Assembly (NCBI RefSeq): GCF_017349315.1 | Contig: NZ_JAFMPP010000003.1 | Coordinates: 269,959 to 333,958, forward strand | Direction: 5' to 3' | Origin: Jiella flava | GTDB taxonomy: Bacteria > Pseudomonadota > Alphaproteobacteria > Rhizobiales > Rhizobiaceae | Length of the DNA: 64,000 nucleotides | In this document: in pieces, positions 1 through 9,996 of the stretch | Layout of the letters: each line of letters begins with the position of its first letter | Numbering within the stretch: position 1 is the stretch's first letter | Program-made: the position numbers and the translations under genes | The notes under the pieces: model-generated | What the model was told of the DNA's origin: nothing | The model's input: the letters and a program-made list of their open reading frames with translations, nothing else | The model's database searches: none

Positions 1-15
1 CTCGAAGCCGTTCCG

Positions 16-639
16 ATGATGTTCGAGTTTCGCGATCTGATCCTCGAGCTCGTTCGCAATCCGTTACCAGGTCATGCCGACCAGTATGGCGGGCCGACAT
101 TCGAGGTCGCGGGCTCTGCCGAAACCGCGGCGGCCACCCCGGACATCGTCGAGATCACGCGGGGGCGCCTCGAGTCGTTTCTCGGCCTGTCAGCCGAACT
201 CACCGCCTTCTCGCGCTTCGATCTTTTGGGGACAGGGCTCGCCGAGCGCTATCTCGGCACCCTCGATAAGGTGGTCGGAGACGCGGCGACCGATCAGCTG
301 ATCGCGGCCTTCGAGGGGCTCCCGCCGCCGGGTGGGAAGGCCCGTGTTGCGGCAATTCGAGCCACCATTTTGGGCGACGAGCGGCTTGGCGACATTGCCC
401 GGGCGCTGATCAAGCTCTGGTACTCGGGCACCTGGTTCGAGCTGCCGGCGGCCTGGACGCAGCGATACGGTCCCGGCGCGTCGAACATCACTTTCGTGGT
501 GTCACCCGATGCCTATGTCGAGAGCCTGCTGTGGAAAGCGATCGGCGCCCATCCCGCCGGTGCCAAGCCTCCGGGCTTCGGCTCCTGGGCCCATCCTCCG
601 AAAATTCCGCCCGTTCCGGGGGCCTATCCGGGCAATTGA
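16..639 (+). CDS. FAD-SLDH family small subunit of a membrane-bound sugar/polyol dehydrogenase
   Basis: About 207 residues. The C-terminal half carries the signatures of the small subunit of membrane-bound FAD-dependent sorbitol dehydrogenases (FAD-SLDH family): LIKLWYSGTW near residue 137, then LLWKAIGAHP and GFGSWAHPP close to the end. A segment like FLGLSAELT near residue 54 matches the usual start of the conserved domain. In this family the small subunit, often secreted by Tat, partners with a GMC-type FAD subunit and a cytochrome c that pass electrons to ubiquinone; those partners would lie upstream of the window. The frame is open to the window edge and no ribosome-binding site precedes the first ATG pair, so the true start, possibly with a signal peptide, may lie upstream. 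It leads a same-strand cluster of sugar-modifying enzymes. Substrate unknown. Confidence 0.7.
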   Translation: MMFEFRDLILELVRNPLPGHADQYGGPTFEVAGSAETAAATPDIVEITRGRLESFLGLSAELTAFSRFDLLGTGLAERYLGTLDKVVGDAATDQLIAAFEGLPPPGGKARVAAIRATILGDERLGDIARALIKLWYSGTWFELPAAWTQRYGPGASNITFVVSPDAYVESLLWKAIGAHPAGAKPPGFGSWAHPPKIPPVPGAYPGN

Positions 640-678
640 AGCATTCGCACGTGTTTATTTGCCAGAGGAATGTTTGCG

Positions 679-1617
679 ATGACGACCGATCTCAGCCGCT
701 TGACACCGGACACTGTGTGGCCAGGCATCATTGCCACCCTGTGGTGGAACGACGACTTCATCAATATCGACATCGGCATTCCCTACGAGCAGGCGCTCAG
801 CGAGATGGCGCTGGCCGGCTATGTGGGATGTGGCATGAGCCACAAGTTTCCCCCCGACCCGCAGACGTTGCGCTCGCCTCTCGAATTGCGGGGGCTGACG
901 ATCTCCGAGCCCTGGGTCAGCACCTACTTCACCATCAAGGACATGAAGCAACAGACGCTGGACAACCTCGATACTCAACTCGACTTCCTGGATGACATGG
1001 AAAAGGGCAGCGACGATCCGCGGCGCGCTGATCTGGTGGTGTCCGAGTTCGGCAGGGCGGTTAATCCGCTTCCTGTCGCCCTGTTCGCGAATTGTCCGAC
1101 ATTCAACGACGCGGAATGGAAGCTGCTGGTGGAGGGCCTGCACTTGGCCGGCGAGAAGGCCAGGAGCCGCCAGCGCCGGCTTTGCTATCACCCGCATCTG
1201 GGGACCGGGGTGATGGAAGCCGCGGCGATCCATCGGCTGATGGATGATACGAACCCCGAGCTGGTTCATCTGCTTCTCGACACGGCTCATCAGGCGGCTG
1301 CCGGCGCTGATCCGCTGGATCTGGCCCGAAAATACGGCGAGCGCATCAAACATGTGCATCTGAAAGACATCCGTGCCGATGTGGTCAGTCGGATGCGCGA
1401 GGAAGGCTTGTCGTTTCAAGAGGGGATCGAGGCGGGAATCTTCACCGTGCCGGGCGATGGTTCGCTCACGACCTTTCCGGACATTCTCGACGCTCTTGCC
1501 CAAGCGGGGTTCAGGGGGTGGATCTGCGTCGAGGCGGAACAAGATCCTGCCAAGGCCAATCCGCTGGAATACGCCAAGAAGGGACGGGCTTACCTTCGGC
1601 AGATCCTCGGCTGGTAA
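679..1617 (+). CDS. IolE-like sugar dehydratase/isomerase (TIM barrel)
   Basis: About 312 residues of the xylose-isomerase-like TIM-barrel superfamily, closest by pattern to IolE (2-keto-myo-inositol dehydratase). Supporting motifs are CYHPHLGTGVM, HLLLDTAHQAAAG, the metal-site segment IKHVHLKDIRADV, FTVPGDGSLTTFPD and WICVEAEQDPAKANP near the C-terminus; the last two are typical of IolE. The ATG at 679 has AGAGGA at a 9-base spacing, whereas the ATG at 670 abuts the same purine run, so 679 is preferred. No other inositol gene (iolB, iolC, iolD, iolG) is visible. The substrate may therefore be another 2-keto polyol, perhaps the product of the dehydrogenase encoded upstream. The family call is firm and the reaction is inferred. 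Confidence 0.8.
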   Translation: MTTDLSRLTPDTVWPGIIATLWWNDDFINIDIGIPYEQALSEMALAGYVGCGMSHKFPPDPQTLRSPLELRGLTISEPWVSTYFTIKDMKQQTLDNLDTQLDFLDDMEKGSDDPRRADLVVSEFGRAVNPLPVALFANCPTFNDAEWKLLVEGLHLAGEKARSRQRRLCYHPHLGTGVMEAAAIHRLMDDTNPELVHLLLDTAHQAAAGADPLDLARKYGERIKHVHLKDIRADVVSRMREEGLSFQEGIEAGIFTVPGDGSLTTFPDILDALAQAGFRGWICVEAEQDPAKANPLEYAKKGRAYLRQILGW

Positions 1618-1792
1618 CGCCGCCGCTGATCGGGCGGTTTCACCCTCCCCGACAGGCCTTGTCATCCGCCGCGATGGGCGAAGACGGTGAAGCCCGCAGT
1701 CTCGGCTCGATGGCATGCATCGCGAATCGATCAATGAGCCAGAAATATCGAGGCGCCGCGCTTTTGGCGCGATGACATCAGGAGGTGTTTCG

Positions 1793-2794
1793 ATGGGTAC
1801 GCTGGAAACTTCTCGGATCTATTTCAGCTTCTTTATGTTTACGGCGGATCTTCGTCCCGATGACGCCGATTATACGCAGGTGCTGGTGACGCATCTGAGG
1901 GCGCTGAGCGAAATGGGCTATGGGGGCTTCGATGTGCACATCGCCTCCGGCCCGCCCGGCGCCGACCATCGCTCCGAGGTCGAGAGCTATGTCCGGCTCA
2001 AGCTAGCCTTCGATCGTGCGGGATTTTCAGGTCTGAAATTTACCACCAATGTGGGAACCACCCGCACCTTCGATCCGACGTCTCCCTACGAGGAGCAGCG
2101 CCGGCAGGCGCTTTCCTATCTCCAGTCCCGCGTCGACATTACCGCGGTACTGGGCGGAGAGGACACCATCATGTCGGGGCCGTTTCTGTATCCCTACGGT
2201 GTCTTTCCAACAACGGATAGCGGCGACGAACTTTGGAGCGACGCACTTCACGCCTGGATGAAGCCGCGCCTTGTCAATGCGCATTCGACGTTCCGAGAAT
2301 TGGCGGACTATGCGGCCGAGAAGAAGGTGAAACTCGCCATTGAGCCGGTCAAGAACTGGGAAACGCCTGGTGTGACGATGGTGTCGGATGCCCTCGATTT
2401 TCTCGAGGATGCCGGGATCGCGAACTGCGGCATCACCGTCGATACCGCGCAGGTCGTCATGGAGAGCCAGGGGCCCGCCATTTTCAAACAGAATGTCGCG
2501 CGCGCGGCAGGGTGCGAGCGCCTGAACTACATTCATATCTCCGCGCCCGATCGCGGCGCTGTCACGGACAGCTGGATCCCCTGGGAGATCATGCTGGACA
2601 GCATCGAGCCCGTTTACGCCGGGCCCTATCTCGTCGAGGTCTTCAACGCGATCCCGCCATTCGACAGCTCCATGCGAATGACGCGGCGGCGCTTCTGGCG
2701 CCCGGGTGAAGACGACCCGGTTCAAGGCGTCGAGAGCGCCTACGAGGTCGCGGCCGCAAGCCTCGAGACGGTGAAGGGCCGGATCGAGCTTTGA
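1793..2794 (+). CDS. sugar phosphate isomerase/epimerase family protein (TIM barrel)
   Basis: About 333 residues. A strong AGGAGG ribosome-binding site ends seven bases before the ATG at 1793, so the longer open frame upstream is not used. The protein belongs to the xylose-isomerase-like TIM-barrel superfamily that includes D-tagatose 3-epimerases and related isomerases. Recognisable metal-site segments are LAIEPVKNWE (glutamate), ITVDTAQVVMES (aspartate), LNYIHISAPDRGA (histidine) and PYLVEVFNAIPP (glutamate). It lies 175 bases after the IolE-like gene and is probably part of the same catabolic unit. It is too divergent for me to state whether it epimerises a free sugar, a sugar phosphate or an acid. 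Confidence 0.75.
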   Translation: MGTLETSRIYFSFFMFTADLRPDDADYTQVLVTHLRALSEMGYGGFDVHIASGPPGADHRSEVESYVRLKLAFDRAGFSGLKFTTNVGTTRTFDPTSPYEEQRRQALSYLQSRVDITAVLGGEDTIMSGPFLYPYGVFPTTDSGDELWSDALHAWMKPRLVNAHSTFRELADYAAEKKVKLAIEPVKNWETPGVTMVSDALDFLEDAGIANCGITVDTAQVVMESQGPAIFKQNVARAAGCERLNYIHISAPDRGAVTDSWIPWEIMLDSIEPVYAGPYLVEVFNAIPPFDSSMRMTRRRFWRPGEDDPVQGVESAYEVAAASLETVKGRIEL

Positions 2795-2968
2795 TCGCCA
2801 TCAATTGACGATCGTCAAGGCCGAGCAAGCCGCCTTCGCACGAGCCTCGCAGATCCACGGATTGCGGGCTGAGGCTCGGCGCTGGCAATGGCGAGTCTGC
2901 TGATCGAACGCCATTCGCCCAGCGGTGCCGCAATCCCGGTGAGGCGATCAGCCGAAAAGGAGAGATCG

Positions 2969-3793
2969 ATGGTGGCAGCACTTCCAGATCCGATCACGAT
3001 CGTCAGGCGCGTGGGCGATATTCGTCTTCACACATTCATTTCGGCATTCACGCAAGGCAATATCGCCAACGCAACGCACATCGTCGAAAGCGAAAACGCA
3101 CTGGTTCTGGTCGACGGCCAGTTTCTGGCGCCTTATGCCCGCCAGTTCCGACAATATGCCGACCGTCTCGGTAAACCCATCGACCGCATCTATCTGTCAC
3201 ATCGCCATCCCGATCACTGGTTCGGACTGGCATCGGCCTTCCGGGATGTTCCCATCTATGCCCTTCAGGAAACAATCGATTTTCTGACGGCAGATGGCAG
3301 CACATCGCTCCAGGATCATTGGACGATGGGCACGCTCGCGCCGGACGACATCATCATTCCACAGCACGTCGCCAACGCGGGCGATGTCGATATCGACGGC
3401 GTGCGATACGTCTTGCATAAAGTCACAAATACCGAAATCGACTTTTTACTGACATTGGCGCTTCCTGATTATCTTGTATATATTGCGCAAGATCTTATTT
3501 ATAGCGGTAATCATCTATATTTGACAAAATATATGAATAACTGGATCGGCGTTCTTCAGGATATTCTGCATTCAGATTACGAAATATTTTTGCCGGGTCA
3601 CGGATTTCCGACTGACAAGAATGGAGTTGCGGACAACATTCAGTATATAACCGTTGCTATGGAAGCGGTTGGCCGTGGATTTTCCAATGAAGAATTCAAA
3701 AAATTTATGATAGGTCAATTTCCAGAAAAAAAATGCCCATCAATATTCAATATCTATATTCCAAGATTATTTGATAATGCCAGTGAATTTTAA
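2969..3793 (+). CDS. MBL-fold metallo-hydrolase
   Basis: About 274 residues. The start at 2969 follows AAGGAGAG. The zinc-binding HxHxDH motif appears as SHRHPDHW with ligands near residues 78-83. The later conserved aspartate lies in VYIAQDLIYSG and the C-terminal histidine loop in FLPGHGFPTD. The overall pattern is that of a soluble metallo-beta-lactamase-fold hydrolase without a signal peptide. The middle histidine ligand of classic members is not obvious: the segment reads HKVTNTEIDF, resembling MBL enzymes that use an acidic residue there. Base composition changes inside the gene, and the last 370 bases are visibly AT-rich. In this setting a lactonase or other ring-opening role is an inference only. 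Confidence 0.75.
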   Translation: MVAALPDPITIVRRVGDIRLHTFISAFTQGNIANATHIVESENALVLVDGQFLAPYARQFRQYADRLGKPIDRIYLSHRHPDHWFGLASAFRDVPIYALQETIDFLTADGSTSLQDHWTMGTLAPDDIIIPQHVANAGDVDIDGVRYVLHKVTNTEIDFLLTLALPDYLVYIAQDLIYSGNHLYLTKYMNNWIGVLQDILHSDYEIFLPGHGFPTDKNGVADNIQYITVAMEAVGRGFSNEEFKKFMIGQFPEKKCPSIFNIYIPRLFDNASEF

Positions 3794-3823
3794 TAGCGGA
3801 TACAGTGAGACGGAGATTGTGAA

Positions 3824-5494
3824 ATGAGCGAAATCTATTCTGTCGGACAATATCTGGTCGATCGGCTGGCGGAGCTCGGATTGCGACATTTGTTCTCGAT
3901 TGCGGGCGATTATTCCGTCGAATGGGTCACCCGTTATGTCGAGGCGAGCCCTATTCAGGTGATTGAAGAGGTCAATGAGCTCAATGCCGGATATGCGGCC
4001 GATGGGTATGCGCGCCTCAACGGCATCGGCGCATTGTGCGTGACGTATTCTGCGGGGGCGCTTTGCGCCGTCAATGCGATCGCTGGCGCCTATGTCGAGA
4101 AAGTGCCGGTGGTGCTGATCAACGGCACGCCCAGTATTCAAAGGACCCTGAAATTCGAGCAAACCGGTTACAGCTCACACCACTTCATCAGCGGTCGGCA
4201 AACGGATCGCCAAGTTTTTGAATATATCACGGTGGCGACGGTGCGCATTGAAAAGCCGCATCTTGCGCCGATGCTGATCGATTCAGCGCTCACCGCGTGC
4301 ATTACGGAACGAAGGCCGGTCTATATCGAGCTGCTGGAAGACGTCGTCGACTTGCCCTGCGTCAAGCCGGAAGGGGTGTTGACCGCGGCGCCGGAACTCT
4401 CCGACGAAGATGGCCTTGCGCAGGCAATCACGTTCATCGCCGAAAAGCTCCGCAACGCCACCAAGCCGGTGATCTGGCTCGGCGTTGAAATCGATCGCTC
4501 CGGACTGTGTGAGCAGGCCGCGCAACTCCTTCAACAGCTCAACGTGCCCTTCACCACCGAACTGATGAGCAAGGCGATCCTCTCCGAGGACAATCCTCTC
4601 TTCGTCGGAGTCTTCGACGGCAAATCATCGTCCGCCGAGGTGCAATCCTTGATGAGCGACGCTGATTTTGTCTTGGCGTTGGGGGTGTGGCTGACGGACC
4701 TGAACGATCTCGGCTGGCCGCTCGACCTGAATAAAACGGCTTTCGTGTCGTTATACACGATGAAATTCGGCACCCTTTTTATTCCGCAAGTGTCGATCGC
4801 AGATGTCGTCGCGGGTTTGATGTCCCAGTCCATCACGCGCGTGGCGCCGGCCCTGCCAGCACAGGTCCGCCCGGCCGCTCCCGACGCGTCTTCGACAAGC
4901 GCAATCACCTATCAGGGCTTTTACGACGTCGTCGCCGGCCATGTCGATGACAACACGATCGTCGGGGCTGATGCGAGTTTGAATTATTTCGGCAGCATGC
5001 TTTTGAAGGTCGGCGCGCCCCGCGGCTTCATCAGCCAGTCGTCCTATTCGGCCATCGGGTATATCGGGGCTGCGGCGACAGGGGCATCGCTGGCAAAGGC
5101 GCCCAATCAAAGACTGATGATCTTCACCGGCGACGGTGGATTTCAAATGACCGCGCAATGCCTTTCAACGCAAACCCGCTTCAAGCTCGACCCGATCATC
5201 TTCATCATGGACAACGGCGTCTATGCGGTGGAGCAATGGCTCGCCGATGCCGCGGTCTTCGACAGCACCGCGCCATTCCTCGATTCCTGTGTGCTTCACC
5301 GATGGGATTATCGCGCGCTCGCAACGGTCTTCGGCTGTCATGGGTGGAAGGCGGAGAACTACGCCGAGCTGGGCGCCGCCATCGATGCCGCCAAGGCCGT
5401 TTCGGACGGCCCATCCGTCATTCACGTCGTCGTGTCTCAGCGCTCGATCCCCGACAATGCGCGGTGGAAGATTCCAGCGGACGCATCGTCTTGA
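3824..5494 (+). CDS. ThDP-dependent 2-keto acid decarboxylase, pyruvate/indolepyruvate decarboxylase type
   Basis: About 556 residues, the normal size for pyruvate/indolepyruvate decarboxylases. The cofactor-activating glutamate is in EEVNELNAGYAADGYAR (near residue 52). The paired active-site histidines typical of this subfamily are in TGYSSHHFIS (119-120). The ThDP/Mg motif begins at FTGDGGFQ near residue 436 and ends in IIFIMDNGVYAVEQ. These features separate it from acetolactate synthases and from the IolD hydrolase. It should decarboxylate a 2-oxo acid to an aldehyde. The start follows a weak GGAG-like site 30 bases after the MBL gene. As the last gene of the cluster it may release an aldehyde and CO2 from a keto acid made by the upstream enzymes. 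Substrate unknown. Confidence 0.85.
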   Translation: MSEIYSVGQYLVDRLAELGLRHLFSIAGDYSVEWVTRYVEASPIQVIEEVNELNAGYAADGYARLNGIGALCVTYSAGALCAVNAIAGAYVEKVPVVLINGTPSIQRTLKFEQTGYSSHHFISGRQTDRQVFEYITVATVRIEKPHLAPMLIDSALTACITERRPVYIELLEDVVDLPCVKPEGVLTAAPELSDEDGLAQAITFIAEKLRNATKPVIWLGVEIDRSGLCEQAAQLLQQLNVPFTTELMSKAILSEDNPLFVGVFDGKSSSAEVQSLMSDADFVLALGVWLTDLNDLGWPLDLNKTAFVSLYTMKFGTLFIPQVSIADVVAGLMSQSITRVAPALPAQVRPAAPDASSTSAITYQGFYDVVAGHVDDNTIVGADASLNYFGSMLLKVGAPRGFISQSSYSAIGYIGAAATGASLAKAPNQRLMIFTGDGGFQMTAQCLSTQTRFKLDPIIFIMDNGVYAVEQWLADAAVFDSTAPFLDSCVLHRWDYRALATVFGCHGWKAENYAELGAAIDAAKAVSDGPSVIHVVVSQRSIPDNARWKIPADASS

Positions 5495-5502
5495 GGCGAC
5501 GT

Positions 5503-5526
5503 GCATCCGATCGGACGCAGGGCGCT
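5503..5526 (-). repeat. short partial copy of dispersed repeat A
   Basis: About 24 bases just downstream of the decarboxylase gene match, on the opposite strand, the leading palindromic part of the longer repeat found at 41426-41534 and 50702-50804. The shared core is GTCCGATCGGA flanked by GCGCCCTGC. It lies between the end of the catabolic cluster and a decayed transposase. Confidence 0.5.
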
Positions 5527-5546
5527 TTAGGCTGAGAACTGATGGA

Positions 5547-5930
5547 TCAGCGCCAGAAAGTTGCGGCTGCGGCGATGCAGATGGCGAAGACGGCGATGGA
5601 AGCGCCTCTGCCGCGATCTTGTGGCGCTGCGTGGAGAGGAGGCATCTTGCGGGACCGGTTTCTTGCGCGTGGCGCGTGAAAGACGGCCGACGCGGATGCT
5701 CCGCTTGGTCAGAAATTCCCGCACTCAGTCGGTATCATCTTACCCTTGTCGGCCAGCAGGTCCTGGGCCGGGAGGTAGCGTTGGGAGCAGACAAGCGGCG
5801 CCCTTGGCGTTGCGGCATCTGGCCTTTCGACAACAGTAGAGCCAGCGGGCGACCGGGACCGTTACAGACCGCGCGGGGCTTGGCGTTCAGCCCTCCTTTG
5901 GTCCGGCCGATGCGCGGGGGAGCCCCTTTT
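5547..5930 (-). pseudogene. decayed IS5-family transposase remnant
   Basis: Read on the minus strand, pieces of an IS5-type DDE transposase occur in order but in shifting frames. First come GRTKGGLNAKPRAV and GPGRPLALLLSKGQM (near 5900-5830), then VREFLTKRSIR with RKKPVPQD (5724-5640), then the typical C-terminal tail AVFAICIAAAATFW before a stop at 5547-5549. Frameshifts and in-frame stops separate the pieces, and the N-terminal half is missing. No clear terminal inverted repeats or target duplication were found. It is an inactive relic marking an old insertion between the catabolic cluster and the chaperonin region. Confidence 0.7.
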
Positions 5931-6013
5931 GAGCAGGCTGGCCGCTGGGCGATGGGCTTTAAGATATGTTGCCGGGATAAGACGCGCCGCGTGCCGGGTC
6001 AGCCCCGCCGACA

Positions 6014-6045
6014 AGAAAACGGCCGCTCCATGGGAAGCGGCCGTT
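6014..6045 (-). terminator. intrinsic terminator of the CsbD-like gene
   Basis: Perfect 10-bp arms AACGGCCGCT and AGCGGCCGTT with an 8-base loop (6018-6045). On the minus strand they are followed by TTTTCTTGTC. This fits a rho-independent terminator about 70 bases after the csbD-like stop codon. Confidence 0.75.
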
Positions 6046-6115
6046 GTCGTTATGGAGGGCCGTCTGTTGTGCGTGTGTTCGCACGATCGGCGCCATTATC
6101 AGTGTTGAAGGCCGG

Positions 6116-6304
6116 TCAGTGCGAGCGCACCTGGTCCTTCACGGCATCCTTGACCTTGCCGTAGTTCTTCTGGGTCTTGCCTTCGACCTGGTCGGCTCGG
6201 CCCTCGGCTTCCATCTCGTGGTTGCCCATGGCGCGCCCGGCGACTTCCTTGATTTTGCCGCCGGCTTCCTTGGCCGCTCCCTTGATTTCGTTCTTATCGA
6301 CCAT
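6116..6304 (-). CDS. CsbD family stress-response protein
   Basis: 62 residues, small, charged and lysine-rich. It begins MVDKNEIKGAAKEAGGKIKE and contains AEGRADQVEGKTQKNYGKVK, the hallmark of the CsbD family. The family is widespread and usually induced by general stress; its molecular role is unknown. The start is set by GGAGC about 9 bases upstream; a longer open frame upstream lacks a start signal and family similarity. It is monocistronic, with a strong terminator just downstream. Confidence 0.85.
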   Translation of the reverse strand: MVDKNEIKGAAKEAGGKIKEVAGRAMGNHEMEAEGRADQVEGKTQKNYGKVKDAVKDQVRSH

Positions 6305-6442
6305 CGACGTTTGCTCCGTTGTCGCCGCCGCCCATTGCCGCGGCTTGTGAGATCCAAAACGTCGGACGCGACCGGGTGTTCCCTGAGCGAATCGAGAAAT
6401 CTTGCCGCAGCCGACTGTTGTCGGACGCAAGTTGGCCCTTGA

Positions 6443-6480
6443 TTTTAAAAGCAAAAGGGGCAGTCCCGAAGGACTGCCCC
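6443..6480 (-). terminator. intrinsic terminator downstream of groEL
   Basis: GGGGCAGTCC and GGACTGCCCC surround a TTCG-type loop (6457-6480). On the minus strand this is followed by TTTTGCTTTT. It is the first good rho-independent terminator after groEL and lies beyond the duplicated repeat units. Confidence 0.75.
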
Positions 6481-6523
6481 ATGGTCGACTGATATTATGG
6501 GAACGCATCGGCCGGACTAAGAC

Positions 6524-8416
<1,893 letters not shown>

Positions 8417-8465
8417 TCAGTCGGGACTACAGAAAATTCCGTTGGGAAAATTCCGGCGGTCTGCC

Positions 8466-8762
8466 TTAGGCGACGACGCCCATGATGTCGGACTCCTTCA
8501 TGATCAGGAGATCCTCACCGTTGAGCTTGACCTCGGTGCCGGACCACTTGCCGAACAGCACGCGGTCGCCAGCCTTGACGTCGAGCGGAACGACCTTGCC
8601 GCTTTCATCGCGGGCCCCGGAGCCGACGGCGATGACTTCGCCTTCCTGGGGCTTTTCCTTGGCCGTGTCCGGGATGATGATACCGCCAGCGGTCTTCTCC
8701 TCGGACTCCACCCGGCGAACCACAACGCGGTCATGCAGGGGACGGAAGTTCACAGCTGCCAT
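8466..8762 (-). CDS. groES: 10-kDa co-chaperonin GroES
   Basis: 98 residues, starting [19 protein letters not shown] and ending [14 protein letters not shown]. The mobile-loop region [17 protein letters not shown] is intact. It caps the GroEL ring. It is the first gene of the operon, downstream of a perfect CIRCE element and a recognisable heat-shock/housekeeping promoter. Confidence 0.99.
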   Translation of the reverse strand: MAAVNFRPLHDRVVVRRVESEEKTAGGIIIPDTAKEKPQEGEVIAVGSGARDESGKVVPLDVKAGDRVLFGKWSGTEVKLNGEDLLIMKESDIMGVVA

Positions 8763-8825
8763 GTTCGTATGAACCCTTTTTTGGACGGTGATACCGGGCC
8801 CTTCCCGGGCCCAGAGGAAACTATG

Positions 8826-8852
8826 TTAGCACTCGCCTTGGGTGAGTGCTAA
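8826..8852. promoter_or_regulatory. CIRCE operator (HrcA binding site) of groESL
   Basis: Perfect inverted repeat TTAGCACTC (8826-8834), 9-base spacer, GAGTGCTAA (8844-8852). This is the canonical CIRCE sequence bound by the HrcA repressor. It lies about 64 bases upstream of the groES start, immediately downstream of the promoter hexamers, where bound HrcA would block transcription. Confidence 0.97.
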
Positions 8853-8860
8853 CGCCAGCC

Positions 8861-8889
8861 AGATAGTGACCGGGGTGGACGGGAGTCAA
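8861..8889 (-). promoter_or_regulatory. groESL promoter
   Basis: On the minus strand TTGACT (8889-8884), a 17-base spacer and CTATCT (8866-8861) form a good alphaproteobacterial promoter. Read with the preceding C, the -35 region is CTTGAC and the -10 is CTATCT, which also fits the alphaproteobacterial RpoH (sigma-32) pattern. Its position directly upstream of the CIRCE element supports combined HrcA and heat-shock sigma control. The remaining bases up to 9138 hold no recognisable gene. Confidence 0.65.
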
Positions 8890-9138
8890 GAACTAAGGGT
8901 GCAAAAAATTTTGCGCGTCCGAAGCGGCATCCGCGAATGCGCGCCGGTTTCTGCAGGCGTCGGCGATCCGACGATCGCATACGGCGATTTGCAGGCCGAT
9001 CGGGGTGCCGGCCCGGCGCGCCGGATGGGCGGATGAGACGGCGGCGCTAGCTGATCGGCTTGACCAACTCCCCCCTCATCTCTATCGCCTCAGGGCGAGA
9101 TTCAACCCCCGTTCCCTCAATTGCCGAGACCTTGAAGC

Positions 9139-9996
9139 ATGCAGGATCAGTCTTTCCAACTGCCGAGCCGCATCGGGCATTTGTCCGACGTGTCGCGCGG
9201 TTACGAGGTGATCTTTTGTGATATCTGGGGGGTCGTCCATAACGGCGTCGTCCGGCATGCGGCGGCCGAAGCCGCACTTTCGGCGGCGCGCGCGGCAGGG
9301 GCGAAGGTCGTGCTGGTCACCAACGCACCGCGCCAGGCCAAGGGCGTGATCGCCCAACTCGATGGTCTCAGCTTCGCCCGCGATGCCTATGACGCGGTCG
9401 TTACCTCGGGCGACGTGACCCGGGCGCTGATCGCCAAGGCTGGTGGTCCCGTCTTCCATATCGGTCCCGCCCGCGACGTCGATCTGTTCGAGGGGCTCGA
9501 TGTGACGCGCACCGATGACGCCGAGGCGGCGACGGCGGTGATCGCCACCGGCTTGTTCGACGACACGGTCGAGACCCCGGACGACTACCGCGACCTCTTG
9601 GCGGGTTTTCGCGCCCGCGCCTTGCCGATGATCTGCGCCAATCCGGACATCGTCGTGCATCGCGGCGAGACGCTGATCTATTGCGCCGGCGCCCTTGCCA
9701 AGGCCTATGAAGCGGCTGGCGGCACGGTGCTGATGGCCGGCAAGCCCTATGCGCCGATCTATGCCGAGGCGCGGCGGATCAGCGGCGCATCGGCATCGAC
9801 CCGGATCCTGGCCATCGGCGATGGCCTCAACACCGATATCAAGGGCGCCAACGGCGTCGATCTCGACGTCCTGCTGATTACGGGCGGCATTCACGGCTCG
9901 GAATTCGGCGAGACGCCGGACGATCCCGCGACGATCGCCACGGTGCTGGCGGAGCGCGGGCTGAAGGCGCGGTTCTTCATGGCGGCGCTCGGATGA
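9139..9996 (+). CDS. HAD-IIA family hydrolase (TIGR01459-type)
   Basis: 285 residues. HAD motif I is FCDIWGVVHNG near residue 32, motif II is VLVTNAP, and the C-terminal motif is AIGDGLNTDIKGAN. This matches the alphaproteobacterial HAD-IIA subgroup related to NagD/4-nitrophenylphosphatase. It should be a cytoplasmic phosphatase of unknown substrate. Its stop codon overlaps the start of ribF (ATGA), so the two are translationally coupled, and a role on a flavin-pathway phosphate ester is possible but unproven. Confidence 0.85.
   Translation: MQDQSFQLPSRIGHLSDVSRGYEVIFCDIWGVVHNGVVRHAAAEAALSAARAAGAKVVLVTNAPRQAKGVIAQLDGLSFARDAYDAVVTSGDVTRALIAKAGGPVFHIGPARDVDLFEGLDVTRTDDAEAATAVIATGLFDDTVETPDDYRDLLAGFRARALPMICANPDIVVHRGETLIYCAGALAKAYEAAGGTVLMAGKPYAPIYAEARRISGASASTRILAIGDGLNTDIKGANGVDLDVLLITGGIHGSEFGETPDDPATIATVLAERGLKARFFMAALG

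Noticed and set aside
5223..6164. 313-codon plus-strand frame spanning the end of the decarboxylase gene and the IS relic
   Set aside because: Its first part is out of frame with the firmly identified decarboxylase and its later part is antisense to the transposase remains.
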